NCBI GenBank assembly: GCA_959606905.1
Contig: CAUHML010000007.1
Coordinates: 1-64,000, forward strand
Source: an uncultured Bacteroides sp.
GTDB lineage: Bacteria; Bacteroidota; Bacteroidia; Bacteroidales; Bacteroidaceae
Length of the DNA stretch: 64,000 nt
Direction: 5' to 3'
Shown one piece after another: positions 10,110 through 19,963 of the stretch. The notes under the pieces were generated by a model, which searched no databases, was not told the DNA's origin, and saw nothing but the letters and a program-made list of their open reading frames with translations. Position 1 is the first letter of the stretch. Each line of letters starts with the position of its first letter. A program made the position numbers and the translations under genes.

Positions 10110-10276
10110 AATAGTAATATTTAATTATATATATAAATTCCTATCTCGTCCGTCTCATTCTAATAAGTAAAAGCACGTTTATAATCGCCTTGTCGGACAT
10201 CAAGAAATCATTGTAAATTATAATTTTCTATATCCATTATCCATTGATTTTTAATTCTTTAAGTTTTCTATGAGTA

Positions 10277-10554
10277 TCAGTCAAATAATCCAGAATAGAA
10301 ATATTTCACCCATACTACATAAATATCTTGCGCCAAAAGGCAAGTATCAAGCAAATATCCGGGAGTAGACGCAAACTCTCTAAGTCCCCTATAATAAAAC
10401 TGCTTATGCCGCTCGTCTATAATAAACGGAACTACGTCATGGCAAAGACACTCACGGAACATGATCAATCGTCCTACTCTACTATTTCCAGATATAAGCC
10501 CCCCTTTCGTTTAGCTTGCTTTTCTTCCAGAAGATATATGGTGATCTTATCCAT
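10277..10554 (-). pseudogene. Remnant of a Fic-family (AMP-transferase-type) gene with internal deletion
   Basis: Reading down the reverse strand, the ATG at 10552-10554 starts MDKITIYLLEEKQAKRKGGL, which looks like the N-terminus of a Bacteroides Fic protein. About 18 codons later the frame changes and the reading becomes GNSRVGRLIMFRECL, the second half of the Fic active-site loop HxFx(D/E)GNxRxxR, followed by an intact Fic-like C-terminus (PFIIDERHKQFYYRG) to the stop at 10277. The inhibitory/N-terminal body, the catalytic His and the first half of the loop are gone. One deletion near 10497 plus a frame change explains this. A -7 box is still present upstream. Fic identity rests on the loop motif and recalled family sequence. 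Confidence 0.7.
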
Positions 10555-10582
10555 TAAGTTCTTGTATTTGATGATATAAGAA

Positions 10583-10590
10583 CAAAGATA
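10583..10590 (-). promoter_or_regulatory. Surviving -7 box (TATCTTTG) of the Fic remnant
   Basis: Reverse-strand TAnnTTTG match 29 nt upstream of the remnant's ATG, the same distance seen for intact genes nearby. Confidence 0.5.
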
Positions 10591-10875
10591 AAAAAGAAAT
10601 ATGAGATTTTATACAGAGTATGAGCAAACTTACCCAGAATCTCTGGAATAAACGAATAAAATGGGAGAAATGGCATTGAATGGCTTATGAATAAAGCGTT
10701 TATGATGCCAAACGAAGCCAACGGAGAAAAAGGGAAAATGCAAAGAACCCCTGCTTGATGGAAATAAAGGGACTAATATGTAGGAGGCAATATAACCGTA
10801 GTTTATATGTTAAGTCGGTAGATGACATATCTTTCGCAACCGGCATCATTGTATTTTCTTTCCTTCATCCGCATT

Positions 10876-10959
10876 GTTGCACTCTAGTAAACAGATCGGT
10901 GCACTCGGGTAGATAGCCCTATTCACTCCAGTGCACAAGCCTGTTTACTGGAGTGCAAC
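10876..10959. repeat. Imperfect 40-bp palindrome
   Basis: GTTGCACTCTAGTAAACAG at 10876-10894 pairs with CTGTTTACTGGAGTGCAAC at 10941-10959 (one mismatch). The inner arms (GTGCAC at 10899-10904 and 10931-10936) continue the symmetry with mismatches. Four TGCACT-type cores result, two on each strand. Confidence 0.75.
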
Positions 10960-11158
10960 GATAGGAATTTCTTATTGAAAATCTATTGATTTCAGTAGGA
11001 TATTCTTTGATTGTCAGTTAGTTATAATGAAGATGAACAATAGTTTTGCTACAGTTTATTAAGTGTTGATGATTGGATGATGAGAATAACGTTTGCAATA
11101 GTATGAGAAATACCAATGATAGTATGAGAAATGCGGTATTTTAAGCGTGTTTTCTTGA

Positions 11159-11205
11159 ATAAATTATGAGAAATACATGTAAACATTTTAATTCTCATAA
11201 TTTAT
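11159..11205. repeat. Perfect 14-bp inverted repeat, 19-nt spacer
   Basis: ATAAATTATGAGAA (11159-11172) against TTCTCATAATTTAT (11192-11205). The left arm is one of the repeated TATGAGAA words of this stretch. Confidence 0.65.
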
Positions 11206-11302
11206 ATGATTAGTAATCAGAAGGATAACTTTTTATATGAGAATATGAGAAATGAAATTGAAAAATCTTTTCTGGTGCTACACATTACTAAAAAACAAGA
11301 CC

Positions 11303-11352
11303 AACTTCCCGCCATTTTGTTGCATCGTAACGCATTGAAATGCTGGGAAGTT
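11303..11352. repeat. Hairpin-forming palindrome downstream of LysR gene
   Basis: AACTTCCC (11303-11310) and CATTT pair with AAATG and GGGAAGTT (11345-11352), with a further GC/GC inner pairing. It has no T-run on either side, so it is less like a terminator than a REP-type element. Confidence 0.55.
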
Positions 11353-11383
11353 AATCTGTATGTAAAAGTAACGGAAAAGCCGA

Positions 11384-12280
11384 TTACAGACTTTTACTAT
11401 GATGTCCCGCAAACCGCATAAAGACTTGGGATAATCCCCCCTCCTGCCCTTGCAGTTGCACAAAGTTAAATTCACGCTGCATAGGCATTCCCTTTATCTC
11501 AATTACACGCAGATTACCTGCAACGAGTTCTTTATGTACGGAACGGATAGATACAATCCCCATACAATCAGTATGTTCGAGGAAAAGTTTAATGCTTTCC
11601 GTACTGCCGAGATACATCATTACATTTAAAGAAGACAGTTTCAGATTATGCTGCGACAAAGCACGTTCGAAGACATCCAGCGTCCCGGAACCTCTTTCGC
11701 GCAGAACTAATGGAATATTCGGTAAGTCTTCCGGAGTAATCTCATCCTGAATATCCAGCTTGGTATGCGCGTGCACCACTGCTACAAGTTCGTCCTGCAA
11801 GAATGAAGTATACTTTAAGTTAGGCAGACGAAAGATTCCTTCCACCAAGCCTAAATCTATCCGATGTTCCTGCAAGGCTGTTTCCACTCCCCGGGAATTT
11901 CCATTGATTAGAGAAAGATTGACCTGCGGAAACTTAGCTATGAAATTTCCCAATAAAGGAGGAAGGACATATTGGGCAATCGTTGTACTGGCACCCAGTC
12001 TCAATTCACCAATATACTCGTTATGCAACAAATGCATTTCATATTCCAGTTGCTTGTAATCATCCAGAATCTTCTCACTATGCTTCAACAGCAATTCCCC
12101 CGCATCGGTCAGCGAAATTTTACTTCCCTGACGCTCGAACAAACGAGCCTGATAATAAGTCTCTAACTCCTGGATATGCTTAGTGATAGCAGGCTGGCTT
12201 ACAAACAGTTCTTGCGAAGCTTTCGTAAAACTCAGGTTCTTCGCTACACTTTGGAATACTTTTAAACGAAAATCAGACAC
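11384..12280 (-). CDS. LysR family transcriptional regulator (YeiE-like context)
   Basis: 298 residues. The N-terminal winged HTH is canonical (FRLKVFQSVAKNLSFTKASQ, then LFVSQPAITKHIQELE), followed by a periplasmic-binding-like effector domain from about residue 90. LysR proteins bind DNA as tetramers and respond to a small ligand. Its co-orientation with the YeiH-type exporter at 8624-9616 suggests it controls that gene, as YeiE does for yeiH in enterobacteria; this is inference from context. A -7 box lies at 12321-12328. Confidence 0.93.
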   Translation of the reverse strand: MSDFRLKVFQSVAKNLSFTKASQELFVSQPAITKHIQELETYYQARLFERQGSKISLTDAGELLLKHSEKILDDYKQLEYEMHLLHNEYIGELRLGASTTIAQYVLPPLLGNFIAKFPQVNLSLINGNSRGVETALQEHRIDLGLVEGIFRLPNLKYTSFLQDELVAVVHAHTKLDIQDEITPEDLPNIPLVLRERGSGTLDVFERALSQHNLKLSSLNVMMYLGSTESIKLFLEHTDCMGIVSIRSVHKELVAGNLRVIEIKGMPMQREFNFVQLQGQEGGLSQVFMRFAGHHSKSL

Positions 12281-12320
12281 AGGGCTAAATTTTAAGTATT
12301 AAATATATAGGTATAGTCAG

Positions 12321-12328
12321 CAAATATA
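12321..12328 (-). promoter_or_regulatory. Bacteroides -7 box (TATATTTG) of LysR gene
   Basis: Reverse-strand TAnnTTTG match 41 nt upstream of the start at 12280, in the gap between the DUF6621 gene and the LysR gene. Confidence 0.6.
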
Positions 12329-12338
12329 GGAACTGATA

Positions 12339-12926
12339 TTATTGTAGTTCGTCAGCTTTGATCCCCAATGCCTGCATCACAGGAAAAGCCAACATTTCCC
12401 ATTTATACTTCACTGGAGCATCCGGTTCGTTCATGCGGAACTGAATCACTTCCTTATCTTTTATTTCATTCAGCGCATCAGCCACTTTCTTCCCGTATTC
12501 TTCATTAAAGGAAATCACAATCATTCTTTTCACATCAGCCGAATCGGCAACAATAGACAGCAAATCCAAGAATAAATCTTCCCTTGTCACCATTCCCTCC
12601 GAAGGGACACTGGCAAATGAATATTCTCCATAAGGGCTTTGAAAAGCAACCCCGTTCAGTTCTTTCTCCAGATCGGAAGGCCGGCAATGTACAAGCCGCC
12701 CAGACTCCTTATCGTAAACAAAAAGAAATTGGACTTCATTTTTCCCTTCCGTAATCCCGGCGTCCAAAGTAAGATAGGTAGTCAGTATCGAAAGGTCTAT
12801 CTCTTGTAAAGAACGTTGCAAAGTATCTTCAAAGTATCCTTTCATATCTGTAATTACAAAGTTCAGAAAAGCTGCATCAATCAGCACTACTGTTTCAGAC
12901 AGTTTTATTTGAGGTTTATCGTTCAT
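12339..12926 (-). CDS. DUF6621-type conserved Bacteroidales protein
   Basis: 195 residues with no signal peptide or membrane segment, so cytosolic. Alternating strands and helices (SETVVLIDAAFLNFVITDM, then KRMIVISFNEEYGKKVADAL) suggest an alpha/beta fold. No catalytic motif recognised. I associate it from memory with family DUF6621; function unknown. It is divergent from clpB (222 nt between starts) and upstream of the LysR gene. Confidence 0.75.
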   Translation of the reverse strand: MNDKPQIKLSETVVLIDAAFLNFVITDMKGYFEDTLQRSLQEIDLSILTTYLTLDAGITEGKNEVQFLFVYDKESGRLVHCRPSDLEKELNGVAFQSPYGEYSFASVPSEGMVTREDLFLDLLSIVADSADVKRMIVISFNEEYGKKVADALNEIKDKEVIQFRMNEPDAPVKYKWEMLAFPVMQALGIKADELQ

Positions 12927-13148
12927 ATCTTATTTACAATAACATTACAGCCGATAAAGATACTACAATACTTTTATTTATCCTCCTCATTTCGCAGCAA
13001 ATTCGTCAGTCATACACTGGAAAAAGAAGCCATTTTGTCCTGTAAGCTCCTTATAATCATGCTATTTTGTCACATTTTTCTACTTGGCAAATCTTTTGCG
13101 CCCTTTTAAGTGTTATTAGAAACATGAAAAAGAAAGGAGAACAACGAT

Positions 13149-15737
13149 ATGAACTTTAACAATTTTACAATCAAATCCCAAGAAGCGATACAGGAGGCTG
13201 TAAATCTGGTGAAAAGCCGGGGGCAACAAGCCATAGAACCCGTTCACATCATGCAGGGGGTGATGAAGGTAGGCGAAAACGTTACGAACTTCATCTTCCA
13301 AAAGTTAGGTATGAATGGACAGCAAGTAGCGGTTGTCGTTGACAAACAGATTGATTCGCTGCCTAAAGTTTCCGGTGGTGAGCCGTATCTGAGCCGTGAA
13401 GCAAATGATGTATTGCAGAAAGCAACCCAGTATTCAAAGGAAATGGGCGACGAGTTTGTTTCTTTGGAACATATACTGTTAGCGTTGCTCACTGTAAAAA
13501 GCACTGTATCCACCATTCTGAAAGATGCCGGAATGACGGAAAAGGAGTTGCGTAACGCTATCAGCGAATTAAGGAAAGGAGAAAAAGTAACGTCACAATC
13601 CAGTGAGGACACTTATCAATCATTGGAAAAATATGCCATTAACCTGAATGAAGCTGCTCGTAGCGGTAAACTCGATCCGGTAATCGGACGTGACGAAGAA
13701 ATTCGACGGGTACTTCAGATATTAAGCCGGAGAACTAAGAACAATCCGATTCTGATTGGTGAACCGGGTACGGGTAAAACAGCTATTGTCGAAGGATTAG
13801 CGCATCGTATCCTACGGGGAGACGTACCCGAGAACCTGAAGAACAAACAGGTTTATTCGTTGGATATGGGTGCACTCGTTGCCGGTGCAAAGTACAAAGG
13901 TGAGTTTGAGGAACGTCTGAAATCGGTAGTCAATGAAGTGAAGAAGTCGGAAGGTGATATTATCTTATTTATTGATGAAATCCATACATTGGTAGGTGCT
14001 GGGAAAGGCGAAGGTGCCATGGACGCCGCAAATATTCTAAAACCGGCTCTGGCCCGTGGCGAACTGCGCTCTATCGGTGCAACCACCCTTGACGAATATC
14101 AGAAATACTTCGAAAAGGATAAAGCATTGGAACGCCGTTTCCAAATCGTACAAGTAGACGAACCGGATAATCTGAGCACGATTTCTATCCTCCGCGGACT
14201 GAAAGAACGTTACGAAAATCACCATCATGTGCGTATCAAAGACGACGCAATTATTGCAGCCGTGGAGCTAAGTAGCCGCTACATCACCGACCGTTTCTTG
14301 CCGGATAAGGCTATTGATCTTATGGACGAAGCTGCCGCCAAATTACGAATGGAAGTAGATTCCGTACCGGAAGAACTGGACGAGATCTCCCGTAAAATCA
14401 AGCAACTGGAGATTGAGCGCGAAGCTATCAAACGTGAAAACGACAAACCGAAACTGGAGATTATCGGTAAAGAACTCGCTGAATTGAAAGAATTGGAAAA
14501 ATCTTTCAAAGCTAAATGGCAAAGCGAAAAGACGTTAATGGATAAGATTCAACAGAACAAAGTAGAGATAGAGAATCTGAAATTCGAAGCCGAGAAAGCT
14601 GAACGCGAAGGAGATTATGGCAAAGTAGCCGAAATCCGTTACGGAAAACTTCAGGCATTGGATAAAGAAATTGAGGATACTCAAAAGAAACTGCGCGATA
14701 TGCAGGGAGACAAGGCAATGATAAAAGAGGAAGTAGATGCCGAAGATATTGCTGATGTTGTTTCTCGTTGGACAGGTATTCCGGTTAGCAAAATGCTGCA
14801 AAGCGAGAAAGATAAATTGTTGCATTTGGAAGAAGAACTTCACCAACGTGTAATCGGTCAAGATGAAGCAATTGAGGCAGTTGCCGATGCAGTGCGCCGT
14901 AGCCGGGCAGGACTACAAGATCCCAAACGTCCGATTGGTTCGTTTATCTTCCTCGGAACAACGGGGGTGGGTAAGACAGAATTGGCGAAAGCACTGGCAG
15001 AATTCCTATTTGATGATGAAACGATGATGACCCGTATAGACATGAGTGAGTATCAGGAAAAGCATAGTGTTTCACGTCTGGTCGGAGCACCTCCGGGATA
15101 TGTAGGATATGACGAAGGTGGTCAGTTGACAGAAGCTATTCGGCGGAAACCTTACTCTGTTGTGTTGTTTGATGAAATAGAGAAAGCGCATCCGGATGTT
15201 TTTAATATTCTGTTGCAAGTATTGGACGACGGAAGATTGACAGACAATAAAGGAAGGGTAGTTAACTTCAAGAATACGATCATTATCATGACTTCAAATA
15301 TGGGAAGTTCCTATATACAAAGTCAAATGGAGAAACTGAACGGTTCTAATAAGGAAGAGGTAATCGAAGAAACGAAGAAGGAAGTGATGAATATGTTGAA
15401 GAAAACGATTCGTCCGGAATTTCTGAATCGTATTGACGAAACAATTATGTTCTTGCCGCTGACAGAAAATGAAATCAGGCAAATTGTCCTCTTACAAATC
15501 AAGAGCGTACAGAAAATGCTTGCTGAAAACGGTGTGGAATTGGAAATGACAGATGCTGCATTAAACTTCTTGTCACAAGTAGGTTATGATCCTGAATTCG
15601 GAGCGCGTCCGGTGAAAAGAGCTATTCAACGCTATTTGCTGAACGACCTGTCTAAGAAACTGCTAGCTCAGGAAGTAGATCGAAGTAAAGCGATCATTGT
15701 CGATGCTGGCGGAGACGGATTAGTATTCAGAAATTAA
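13149..15737 (+). CDS. clpB: Disaggregase ClpB
   Basis: 862 residues, normal for ClpB. It rescues aggregated proteins with DnaK by threading them through a hexameric ring. Order: Clp-N double repeat (1-145), AAA1 with Walker [10 protein letters not shown] (about 208) and Walker B ILFIDEIH, the long M-domain coiled coil (about 400-520, with many K/E heptads), AAA2 with [14 protein letters not shown] (about 603) and [11 protein letters not shown], then the C-terminal D2-small domain. Pore loops (KYKG and GYVG) are present. The ATG at 13149 follows AGGAG-like GAAAGGAG. Monocistronic, closed by a strong terminator. Confidence 0.99.
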   Translation: MNFNNFTIKSQEAIQEAVNLVKSRGQQAIEPVHIMQGVMKVGENVTNFIFQKLGMNGQQVAVVVDKQIDSLPKVSGGEPYLSREANDVLQKATQYSKEMGDEFVSLEHILLALLTVKSTVSTILKDAGMTEKELRNAISELRKGEKVTSQSSEDTYQSLEKYAINLNEAARSGKLDPVIGRDEEIRRVLQILSRRTKNNPILIGEPGTGKTAIVEGLAHRILRGDVPENLKNKQVYSLDMGALVAGAKYKGEFEERLKSVVNEVKKSEGDIILFIDEIHTLVGAGKGEGAMDAANILKPALARGELRSIGATTLDEYQKYFEKDKALERRFQIVQVDEPDNLSTISILRGLKERYENHHHVRIKDDAIIAAVELSSRYITDRFLPDKAIDLMDEAAAKLRMEVDSVPEELDEISRKIKQLEIEREAIKRENDKPKLEIIGKELAELKELEKSFKAKWQSEKTLMDKIQQNKVEIENLKFEAEKAEREGDYGKVAEIRYGKLQALDKEIEDTQKKLRDMQGDKAMIKEEVDAEDIADVVSRWTGIPVSKMLQSEKDKLLHLEEELHQRVIGQDEAIEAVADAVRRSRAGLQDPKRPIGSFIFLGTTGVGKTELAKALAEFLFDDETMMTRIDMSEYQEKHSVSRLVGAPPGYVGYDEGGQLTEAIRRKPYSVVLFDEIEKAHPDVFNILLQVLDDGRLTDNKGRVVNFKNTIIIMTSNMGSSYIQSQMEKLNGSNKEEVIEETKKEVMNMLKKTIRPEFLNRIDETIMFLPLTENEIRQIVLLQIKSVQKMLAENGVELEMTDAALNFLSQVGYDPEFGARPVKRAIQRYLLNDLSKKLLAQEVDRSKAIIVDAGGDGLVFRN

Positions 15738-15753
15738 ACACAATACAAAAAAT

Positions 15754-15793
15754 AAGAAGTCGGTAGGTTTGCCAAGAAACTTACCGACTTCTT
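15754..15793. terminator. Bidirectional terminator after clpB
   Basis: Stem AAGAAGTCGGTAGGTTT / AAACTTACCGACTTCTT followed by TTT, with A-rich sequence on the left, so it works on both strands for clpB and the converging small gene. Confidence 0.9.
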
Positions 15794-15794
15794 T

Positions 15795-16043
15795 TTATAT
15801 CCCTGTATAGATAATCCTCCGAACTTCAGACTGACAGTTCGGATGACTCATCACTAAAACATAAGTACCCTGTCTAGAAATTGTTATGGTAAGCAAAGGT
15901 AAAGCAAATTGGTGTTTTTCCCTTAATTCTCCTTGAGAATCATATAAAAATACCATTGTACCTGATAACAAATTAGTCAAGCATAACTCCCCTGATTCAT
16001 TATCCAAACAGATATTCACTCCTTTATTCGTTATTGTCTCCAT
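15795..16043 (-). CDS. Small protein with DUF3244/C-terminal-sorting-like fold, possibly truncated
   Basis: 82 residues, beta-rich (TNLLSGTMVFLYDSQGELRE, then ISRQGTYVLVMSH). The pattern of strand, Asp-x-x-Gly turn and Gly-x-Tyr-x-L resembles DUF3244 or type A sorting domains, which usually follow a signal peptide. No signal peptide is present here. A -7 box lies about 180 nt upstream, and a 15-codon reading (MSMAVKMKMDNKSV) sits between, so either this is a gene with a long leader or the C-terminal remnant of a larger one. GGAGG lies upstream of the ATG. Confidence 0.45.
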   Translation of the reverse strand: METITNKGVNICLDNESGELCLTNLLSGTMVFLYDSQGELREKHQFALPLLTITISRQGTYVLVMSHPNCQSEVRRIIYTGI

Positions 16044-16224
16044 TCCCTATATAAAGCCTCCTGTTCCCTGGAAGGTGATTAATTATAAAAAAGCGTGAGA
16101 ACTACACAATTTATCATACTTGAGGTCACTGGATAACTCAAGCATCGAATAATATCTTTAAACGCTTTTGTTGTCCATTTTCATTTTAACTGCCATAGAC
16201 ATCGTGAAAAATAGAGAACAGCGA

Positions 16225-16232
16225 CAAAGATA
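16225..16232 (-). promoter_or_regulatory. Bacteroides promoter (TTG-N21-TATCTTTG)
   Basis: Reverse-strand TATCTTTG with a TTG 21 nt upstream. The transcript would have a leader of about 180 nt before the small protein at 15795-16043. Confidence 0.55.
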
Positions 16233-16341
16233 CATAAAAAGCACCATTATTTACAATATAAGTAGAAGATATTTATTTTAATAAAAGATTACCCAAATTA
16301 TACTAATTTTTTTCTGAATTTACAAACATCTCTATAAAAAA

Positions 16342-16376
16342 AACATGATAACCACATTAAATGCGATTATCATGTT
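16342..16376 (-). terminator. Terminator of the nusB-DUF5606 operon
   Basis: Perfect 10-bp stem AACATGATAA / TTATCATGTT, followed on the reverse strand by a run of seven or more T. Confidence 0.85.
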
Positions 16377-16409
16377 CTTTAGTCTCATTTAGACAAATGA
16401 CATTAATTA

Positions 16410-16841
16410 TTATTCTGCCACTGCCTCTTCTTCCCCAACTTCCGCTTCTGGTTTAAATTCAGTAAGTCCATTAGATATCAACGTATTATACCAGGAAATC
16501 AATTTCTTGATATCTCCTACATGCACACGATCACGATCGAAATTAGGCAACACTTCAGCCAAGTATTCACGGAGTTGTTCCGGACTAGCCTTCTTCGGAT
16601 CAAGAGAAGCAATTGCCGAATTTTCTTTCTTTTTCATCGCTTCCAACACATCATACAAAGGAACTTCCGCATCATCTGTGTACATTGCGATATCTGCCAG
16701 AGAGATAATTTTTTCATTACCATAAGCGGGGAAACGCTTCTTATCAGCATTGATTGATTCAACAATCAACATATTTTTTCCTTGCGAAATAAGTTTGTAC
16801 AATCCCGGTTTTCCGGAGATAGACAAGATAGTCTTCAACAT
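16410..16841 (-). CDS. DUF5606 family protein
   Basis: 143 residues. N-terminal segment MLKTILSISGKPGLYKLISQ and YGNEKIISLADIAMY are typical of this small Bacteroidetes family; the C-terminus is acidic (EVGEEEAVAE). An SH3-like beta-barrel followed by a helical part is likely. Function unknown. Last gene of the five-gene operon (24 nt after coaE) and followed by a terminator. Confidence 0.88.
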   Translation of the reverse strand: MLKTILSISGKPGLYKLISQGKNMLIVESINADKKRFPAYGNEKIISLADIAMYTDDAEVPLYDVLEAMKKKENSAIASLDPKKASPEQLREYLAEVLPNFDRDRVHVGDIKKLISWYNTLISNGLTEFKPEAEVGEEEAVAE

Positions 16842-16865
16842 AGTATATATTCTTTTATTTATTAA

Positions 16866-17480
16866 TTATTTTTTAGCGTCGCAAAGGTAATGATTATTTT
16901 TAGATAGCAAAGAAATAAGCTCCAAAACCTGCGGAATTAACGGTGTTTCATTGTCATTTACTATCACAAAATCGGCTTGTTCCCGCTTGGCCTCATCACT
17001 CATCTGTGCCTCAATACGCTTCAAGACCAACTCCCTTGATGAACAGTCACGTTTCATAGCCCGCTCTACTCTCACTTCCAACGGTGCATAAACCATTACA
17101 AGGAAATCAACTTCTTCTCTAAAACCGGATTCAATAAGGATAGCGGATTCCATACCAACCAGTCCGTTATTCCCGAAACGGACTGTCCATTGCCGGAAAT
17201 CATCTTTTACCCGTGGATGAATAATAGCATTCACTTCTTTCACGTGCTCCGGATACCCGAACATATACTCCGCCAATAAAGTCCGGTTCAGTTCTCCCCC
17301 CTGAAATACTTCCTGACCGACCAAAGCACAAAGTTCCCGGCGAATCACTGTATCGGTACAAGTAATACGTTTCGCTTCTGTATCCGATATATAAACAGGA
17401 ATACCCATTATCTCCAGCAACCGGGAAACAACGCTTTTCCCGCTACCGATACCACCAGTTATACCAACCTTAATCAACAT
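16866..17480 (-). CDS. coaE: Dephospho-CoA kinase
   Basis: 204 residues. Catalyses the last step of coenzyme A synthesis, phosphorylating dephospho-CoA at the ribose 3'-hydroxyl with ATP. P-loop [15 protein letters not shown] at residues about 6-20; the substrate-binding IHPRVKDDF and the lid Arg segment ([13 protein letters not shown]) are intact. Its start overlaps the end of the YbbR gene by 11 nt, indicating translational coupling. Confidence 0.97.
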   Translation of the reverse strand: MLIKVGITGGIGSGKSVVSRLLEIMGIPVYISDTEAKRITCTDTVIRRELCALVGQEVFQGGELNRTLLAEYMFGYPEHVKEVNAIIHPRVKDDFRQWTVRFGNNGLVGMESAILIESGFREEVDFLVMVYAPLEVRVERAMKRDCSSRELVLKRIEAQMSDEAKREQADFVIVNDNETPLIPQVLELISLLSKNNHYLCDAKK

Positions 17481-18495
17481 CGGAAAAAGAAGATACTTGT
17501 TCTATCAAAAAGTCTACTTGTTCGGGTACAATACGGATTTGATTTATCCCATTCGGAAATGATTTCAATTTAACCGTATATTTATCAGAACCAAGCTTCA
17601 ACAGTTCTTCATAAGAGACATTTATCACAAAATCATCGGCTTTAATACTACGAAAACGCTTCAATCCTACCTGAAAAGTTATCTGAACTTTAGAAGGAAA
17701 TGCACGTAGGGCCTTATCCGCCGGAAAATTAATTCCATGTAACGGTACTTCGACTGTTTTCTCCGTATAAATATCTACCGGAAATGTCGCCTCAACCGAA
17801 CTTGGAACGAACTTTACTCCTCTTAACGGAGCCAGAGATATTCGTTGCCGAGTGGTATCCGAAATATTCTCCAGATTTATTTTTTGGGTATAAGCAGTAG
17901 TAATCGTATCCAAAATCCCTTCGGGCGCATACACCAACACAGAATCCGGATTACAAATTGTATCCGAAACATAATATTGAAGCCCGGCAGTTACCTTCCC
18001 CTGAAGACGGACGGGTACTAACTTGGATTTTCCCTCGGAATAGATGTATTCTAATGTATCCGGCTTTATCGAGAGTATTTTAGAAGAGACATTCAACTGA
18101 CTTAGTATCTTTTTCTCAAAATCGGATGCATAAATCTTCACATGATTATTTTTCCCTTTATAATCGAGAAAACTTAAATTGACTGGAAAAAAACTTTTTC
18201 CCAACATATAATTAAGCAGCACAGTCCCCTTATCCTTCACCCGAACCCGAAGTTCAGAAGGAGGTTCCGAAGTCAGCACTACATTATTGGGAAGGTCTTT
18301 TACCCGTACCGGAATAGAAAATTCCGCTTCATAATCATTATTTAACGTTTGGAGTAACCAGAATCCACCGGCTATCAGAAAAAAAAACAAAAAAATTAAG
18401 AACTCCCTGCTCTTATCGCTAAGCAGGAAGTCCTTAATTTTCTTGGATAGTTTTAAATATGTGTACCTTATTTTCCTACGATCAAGCATAGGCAT
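17470..18495 (-). CDS. YbbR-like (CdaR-type) membrane protein
   Basis: 341 residues. Basic cytosolic N-terminus, one membrane helix (about 34-53, [18 protein letters not shown]), then an extracytoplasmic part with YbbR-type beta domains ([20 protein letters not shown] and later repeats). In Firmicutes the homologue CdaR regulates the diadenylate cyclase CdaA; no cyclase gene is next to it here, so that role is not shown. Gap to yajC is 10 nt and overlap with coaE 11 nt. Confidence 0.88.
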   Translation of the reverse strand: MPMLDRRKIRYTYLKLSKKIKDFLLSDKSREFLIFLFFFLIAGGFWLLQTLNNDYEAEFSIPVRVKDLPNNVVLTSEPPSELRVRVKDKGTVLLNYMLGKSFFPVNLSFLDYKGKNNHVKIYASDFEKKILSQLNVSSKILSIKPDTLEYIYSEGKSKLVPVRLQGKVTAGLQYYVSDTICNPDSVLVYAPEGILDTITTAYTQKINLENISDTTRQRISLAPLRGVKFVPSSVEATFPVDIYTEKTVEVPLHGINFPADKALRAFPSKVQITFQVGLKRFRSIKADDFVINVSYEELLKLGSDKYTVKLKSFPNGINQIRIVPEQVDFLIEQVSSFSDVD

Positions 18496-18505
18496 TGTTT
18501 ACCAT

Positions 18506-18829
18506 TTACTTAGATTGATTACTAGCAGCCGAAGCGTCAGCGAAAATAGAGTTTTTATCTATCTTTATCTTTACGTTAGAAGCAATTTCAAGTACGATAT
18601 AATCGTCAGTAATCTCCTTGATTGTTCCGTGGATACCACCAGCAGTAATAACCGATTGATTAACCTGAAGAGATTTACGGAAATTTGCTATTTCTTTCTG
18701 CTTCTTATTTTGAGGACGGATCATAAAGAAATACATGATAACAAACATTGCTATCAGCATGATCCACATCATACTTCCACCTCCGGCAGCACCAGCAGGA
18801 GCTTGCAATAATACAGTCAATACATTCAT
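18506..18829 (-). CDS. yajC: Preprotein translocase accessory subunit YajC
   Basis: 107 residues. Single membrane helix (MMWIMLIAMFVIMYFFMIRP) followed by the cytosolic beta domain with the family signature FRKSLQVNQSVITAGGIHGT. Associates with SecDF in protein export. Second gene of the nusB operon, 39 nt after nusB. Confidence 0.97.
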   Translation of the reverse strand: MNVLTVLLQAPAGAAGGGSMMWIMLIAMFVIMYFFMIRPQNKKQKEIANFRKSLQVNQSVITAGGIHGTIKEITDDYIVLEIASNVKIKIDKNSIFADASAASNQSK

Positions 18830-18868
18830 AAAAAATCAGTTTTAGTTTCTACTATATGGACAAAGGTA

Positions 18869-19795
18869 TTAGTTTTTAGTCAACTTACCTTCTTTTTTCA
18901 ATTGATTAACTATTCCATCTAATGTTCCGTTAATAAAGCTACCGCTTTTGGATGTGCTATACAACTTCGCAATTTCCACATACTCATTTAACGAAACACT
19001 GACCGGAATGTTCGGGAAACTTAAAATTTCGGCTAAAGCAGTTTGCATAATGATGACATCCATAAATGCAATACGATCCAGTTCCCAGTTCTTTGTATTT
19101 TCGCTAACAAGATGGCGATAATAGTCGGAATTTAAAATAGTACGGCGGAACAGACGGCGTGCGAATTCCTGGTCTTCGTCATCCTTAAATTCAGGAAGTA
19201 ATTCCTGATTGGCACCCTTCTTTTCATCGAAACGCTTAATGGTCTTCAATACGAATGTATCTACAATTTCCTTATCATCGTTCCAATACAGACTCTGGTC
19301 CTCCAATACCTGGTCGAGAGAATCATTATTAAAGATATATGTCTTATAGATTTTTCTCCATAATTCGCGATCAGCTTCATATGAGTTATCATCAGAGGCC
19401 ATATAATCCTTATATATATCAGTTTCTACAATCTTCTCATATAGTTCCTTCACGAAGTCCTGATCGTTTGCCCAAGTCCTTTTTTGATTGGCAATAAACT
19501 CGGACAGCTGCTTATTGACTTCCAATTGGGCAATAAACTTATTTTCCACAAACTTTTTGTTGGGATACAATTCTTCTTTCGTGGGTGCCAATTTAGCTTT
19601 TGCCGCATCAATACGCTTTTGCGCATACTCTGTCAATGCTATCATCAGCATTAGCAAATAGTTGTAAAGGTCATACGCCTTTGAAAGACTAAAGAATAAC
19701 TCTTTCTCCGCTGAGTCTAGATTTTTGCTGCCATTCTGATAATAGGCATATACTATCTGTATAATCTTAAGACGAATAAGAACTCTGTTGATCAT
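18869..19795 (-). CDS. nusB: Transcription antitermination factor NusB, long form
   Basis: 308 residues, more than twice the E. coli length; the extended form is typical of Bacteroidetes. The NusB fold is in the C-terminal part (DRIAFMDVIIMQTALAEILS, then VSVSLNEYVEIAKLYST and GSFINGTLDGI), preceded by an extra helical region rich in Lys and Asp. Acts with NusE (S10) in rRNA antitermination. First gene of the operon; -7 box at 19827-19834. Confidence 0.95.
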   Translation of the reverse strand: MINRVLIRLKIIQIVYAYYQNGSKNLDSAEKELFFSLSKAYDLYNYLLMLMIALTEYAQKRIDAAKAKLAPTKEELYPNKKFVENKFIAQLEVNKQLSEFIANQKRTWANDQDFVKELYEKIVETDIYKDYMASDDNSYEADRELWRKIYKTYIFNNDSLDQVLEDQSLYWNDDKEIVDTFVLKTIKRFDEKKGANQELLPEFKDDEDQEFARRLFRRTILNSDYYRHLVSENTKNWELDRIAFMDVIIMQTALAEILSFPNIPVSVSLNEYVEIAKLYSTSKSGSFINGTLDGIVNQLKKEGKLTKN

Positions 19796-19826
19796 AATTC
19801 AAATTAATACTGTTGTTATCGAACTG

Positions 19827-19834
19827 CAAAAGTA
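19827..19834 (-). promoter_or_regulatory. Bacteroides -7 box (TACTTTTG) of nusB operon
   Basis: Reverse-strand TAnnTTTG match 32 nt upstream of nusB. Confidence 0.6.
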
Positions 19835-19963
19835 GATATTTTTAATGAGTTTCCACTAATAAATCACATTTTTTAATGCAGTATTTGATTCTCTGCGCTT
19901 TTTCTTTTGACAGTTTAAAAAAAATATCCAATTTTGAGGCCGATTATAAACGGACCGAAAGAT

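Larger units (their letters stand above)
10591..11383. other. 800-bp stretch without an intact gene
   Basis: Between the Fic remnant and the LysR gene. It contains short broken readings only, a long imperfect palindrome (10876-10959), several copies of TATGAGAAAT (about 11102, 11123, 11165, 11244), a 14-bp perfect inverted repeat (11159-11205) and a 50-nt hairpin (11303-11352). Looks like decayed or repeat-derived DNA. Confidence 0.6.

Noticed and set aside
10328..10579. 83-codon forward reading
   Set aside because: Antisense to the Fic remnant, which has clear motif evidence.
11206..11421. 71-codon forward reading
   Set aside because: Crosses the 50-nt hairpin and overlaps the LysR 3' end; no homology signal seen.
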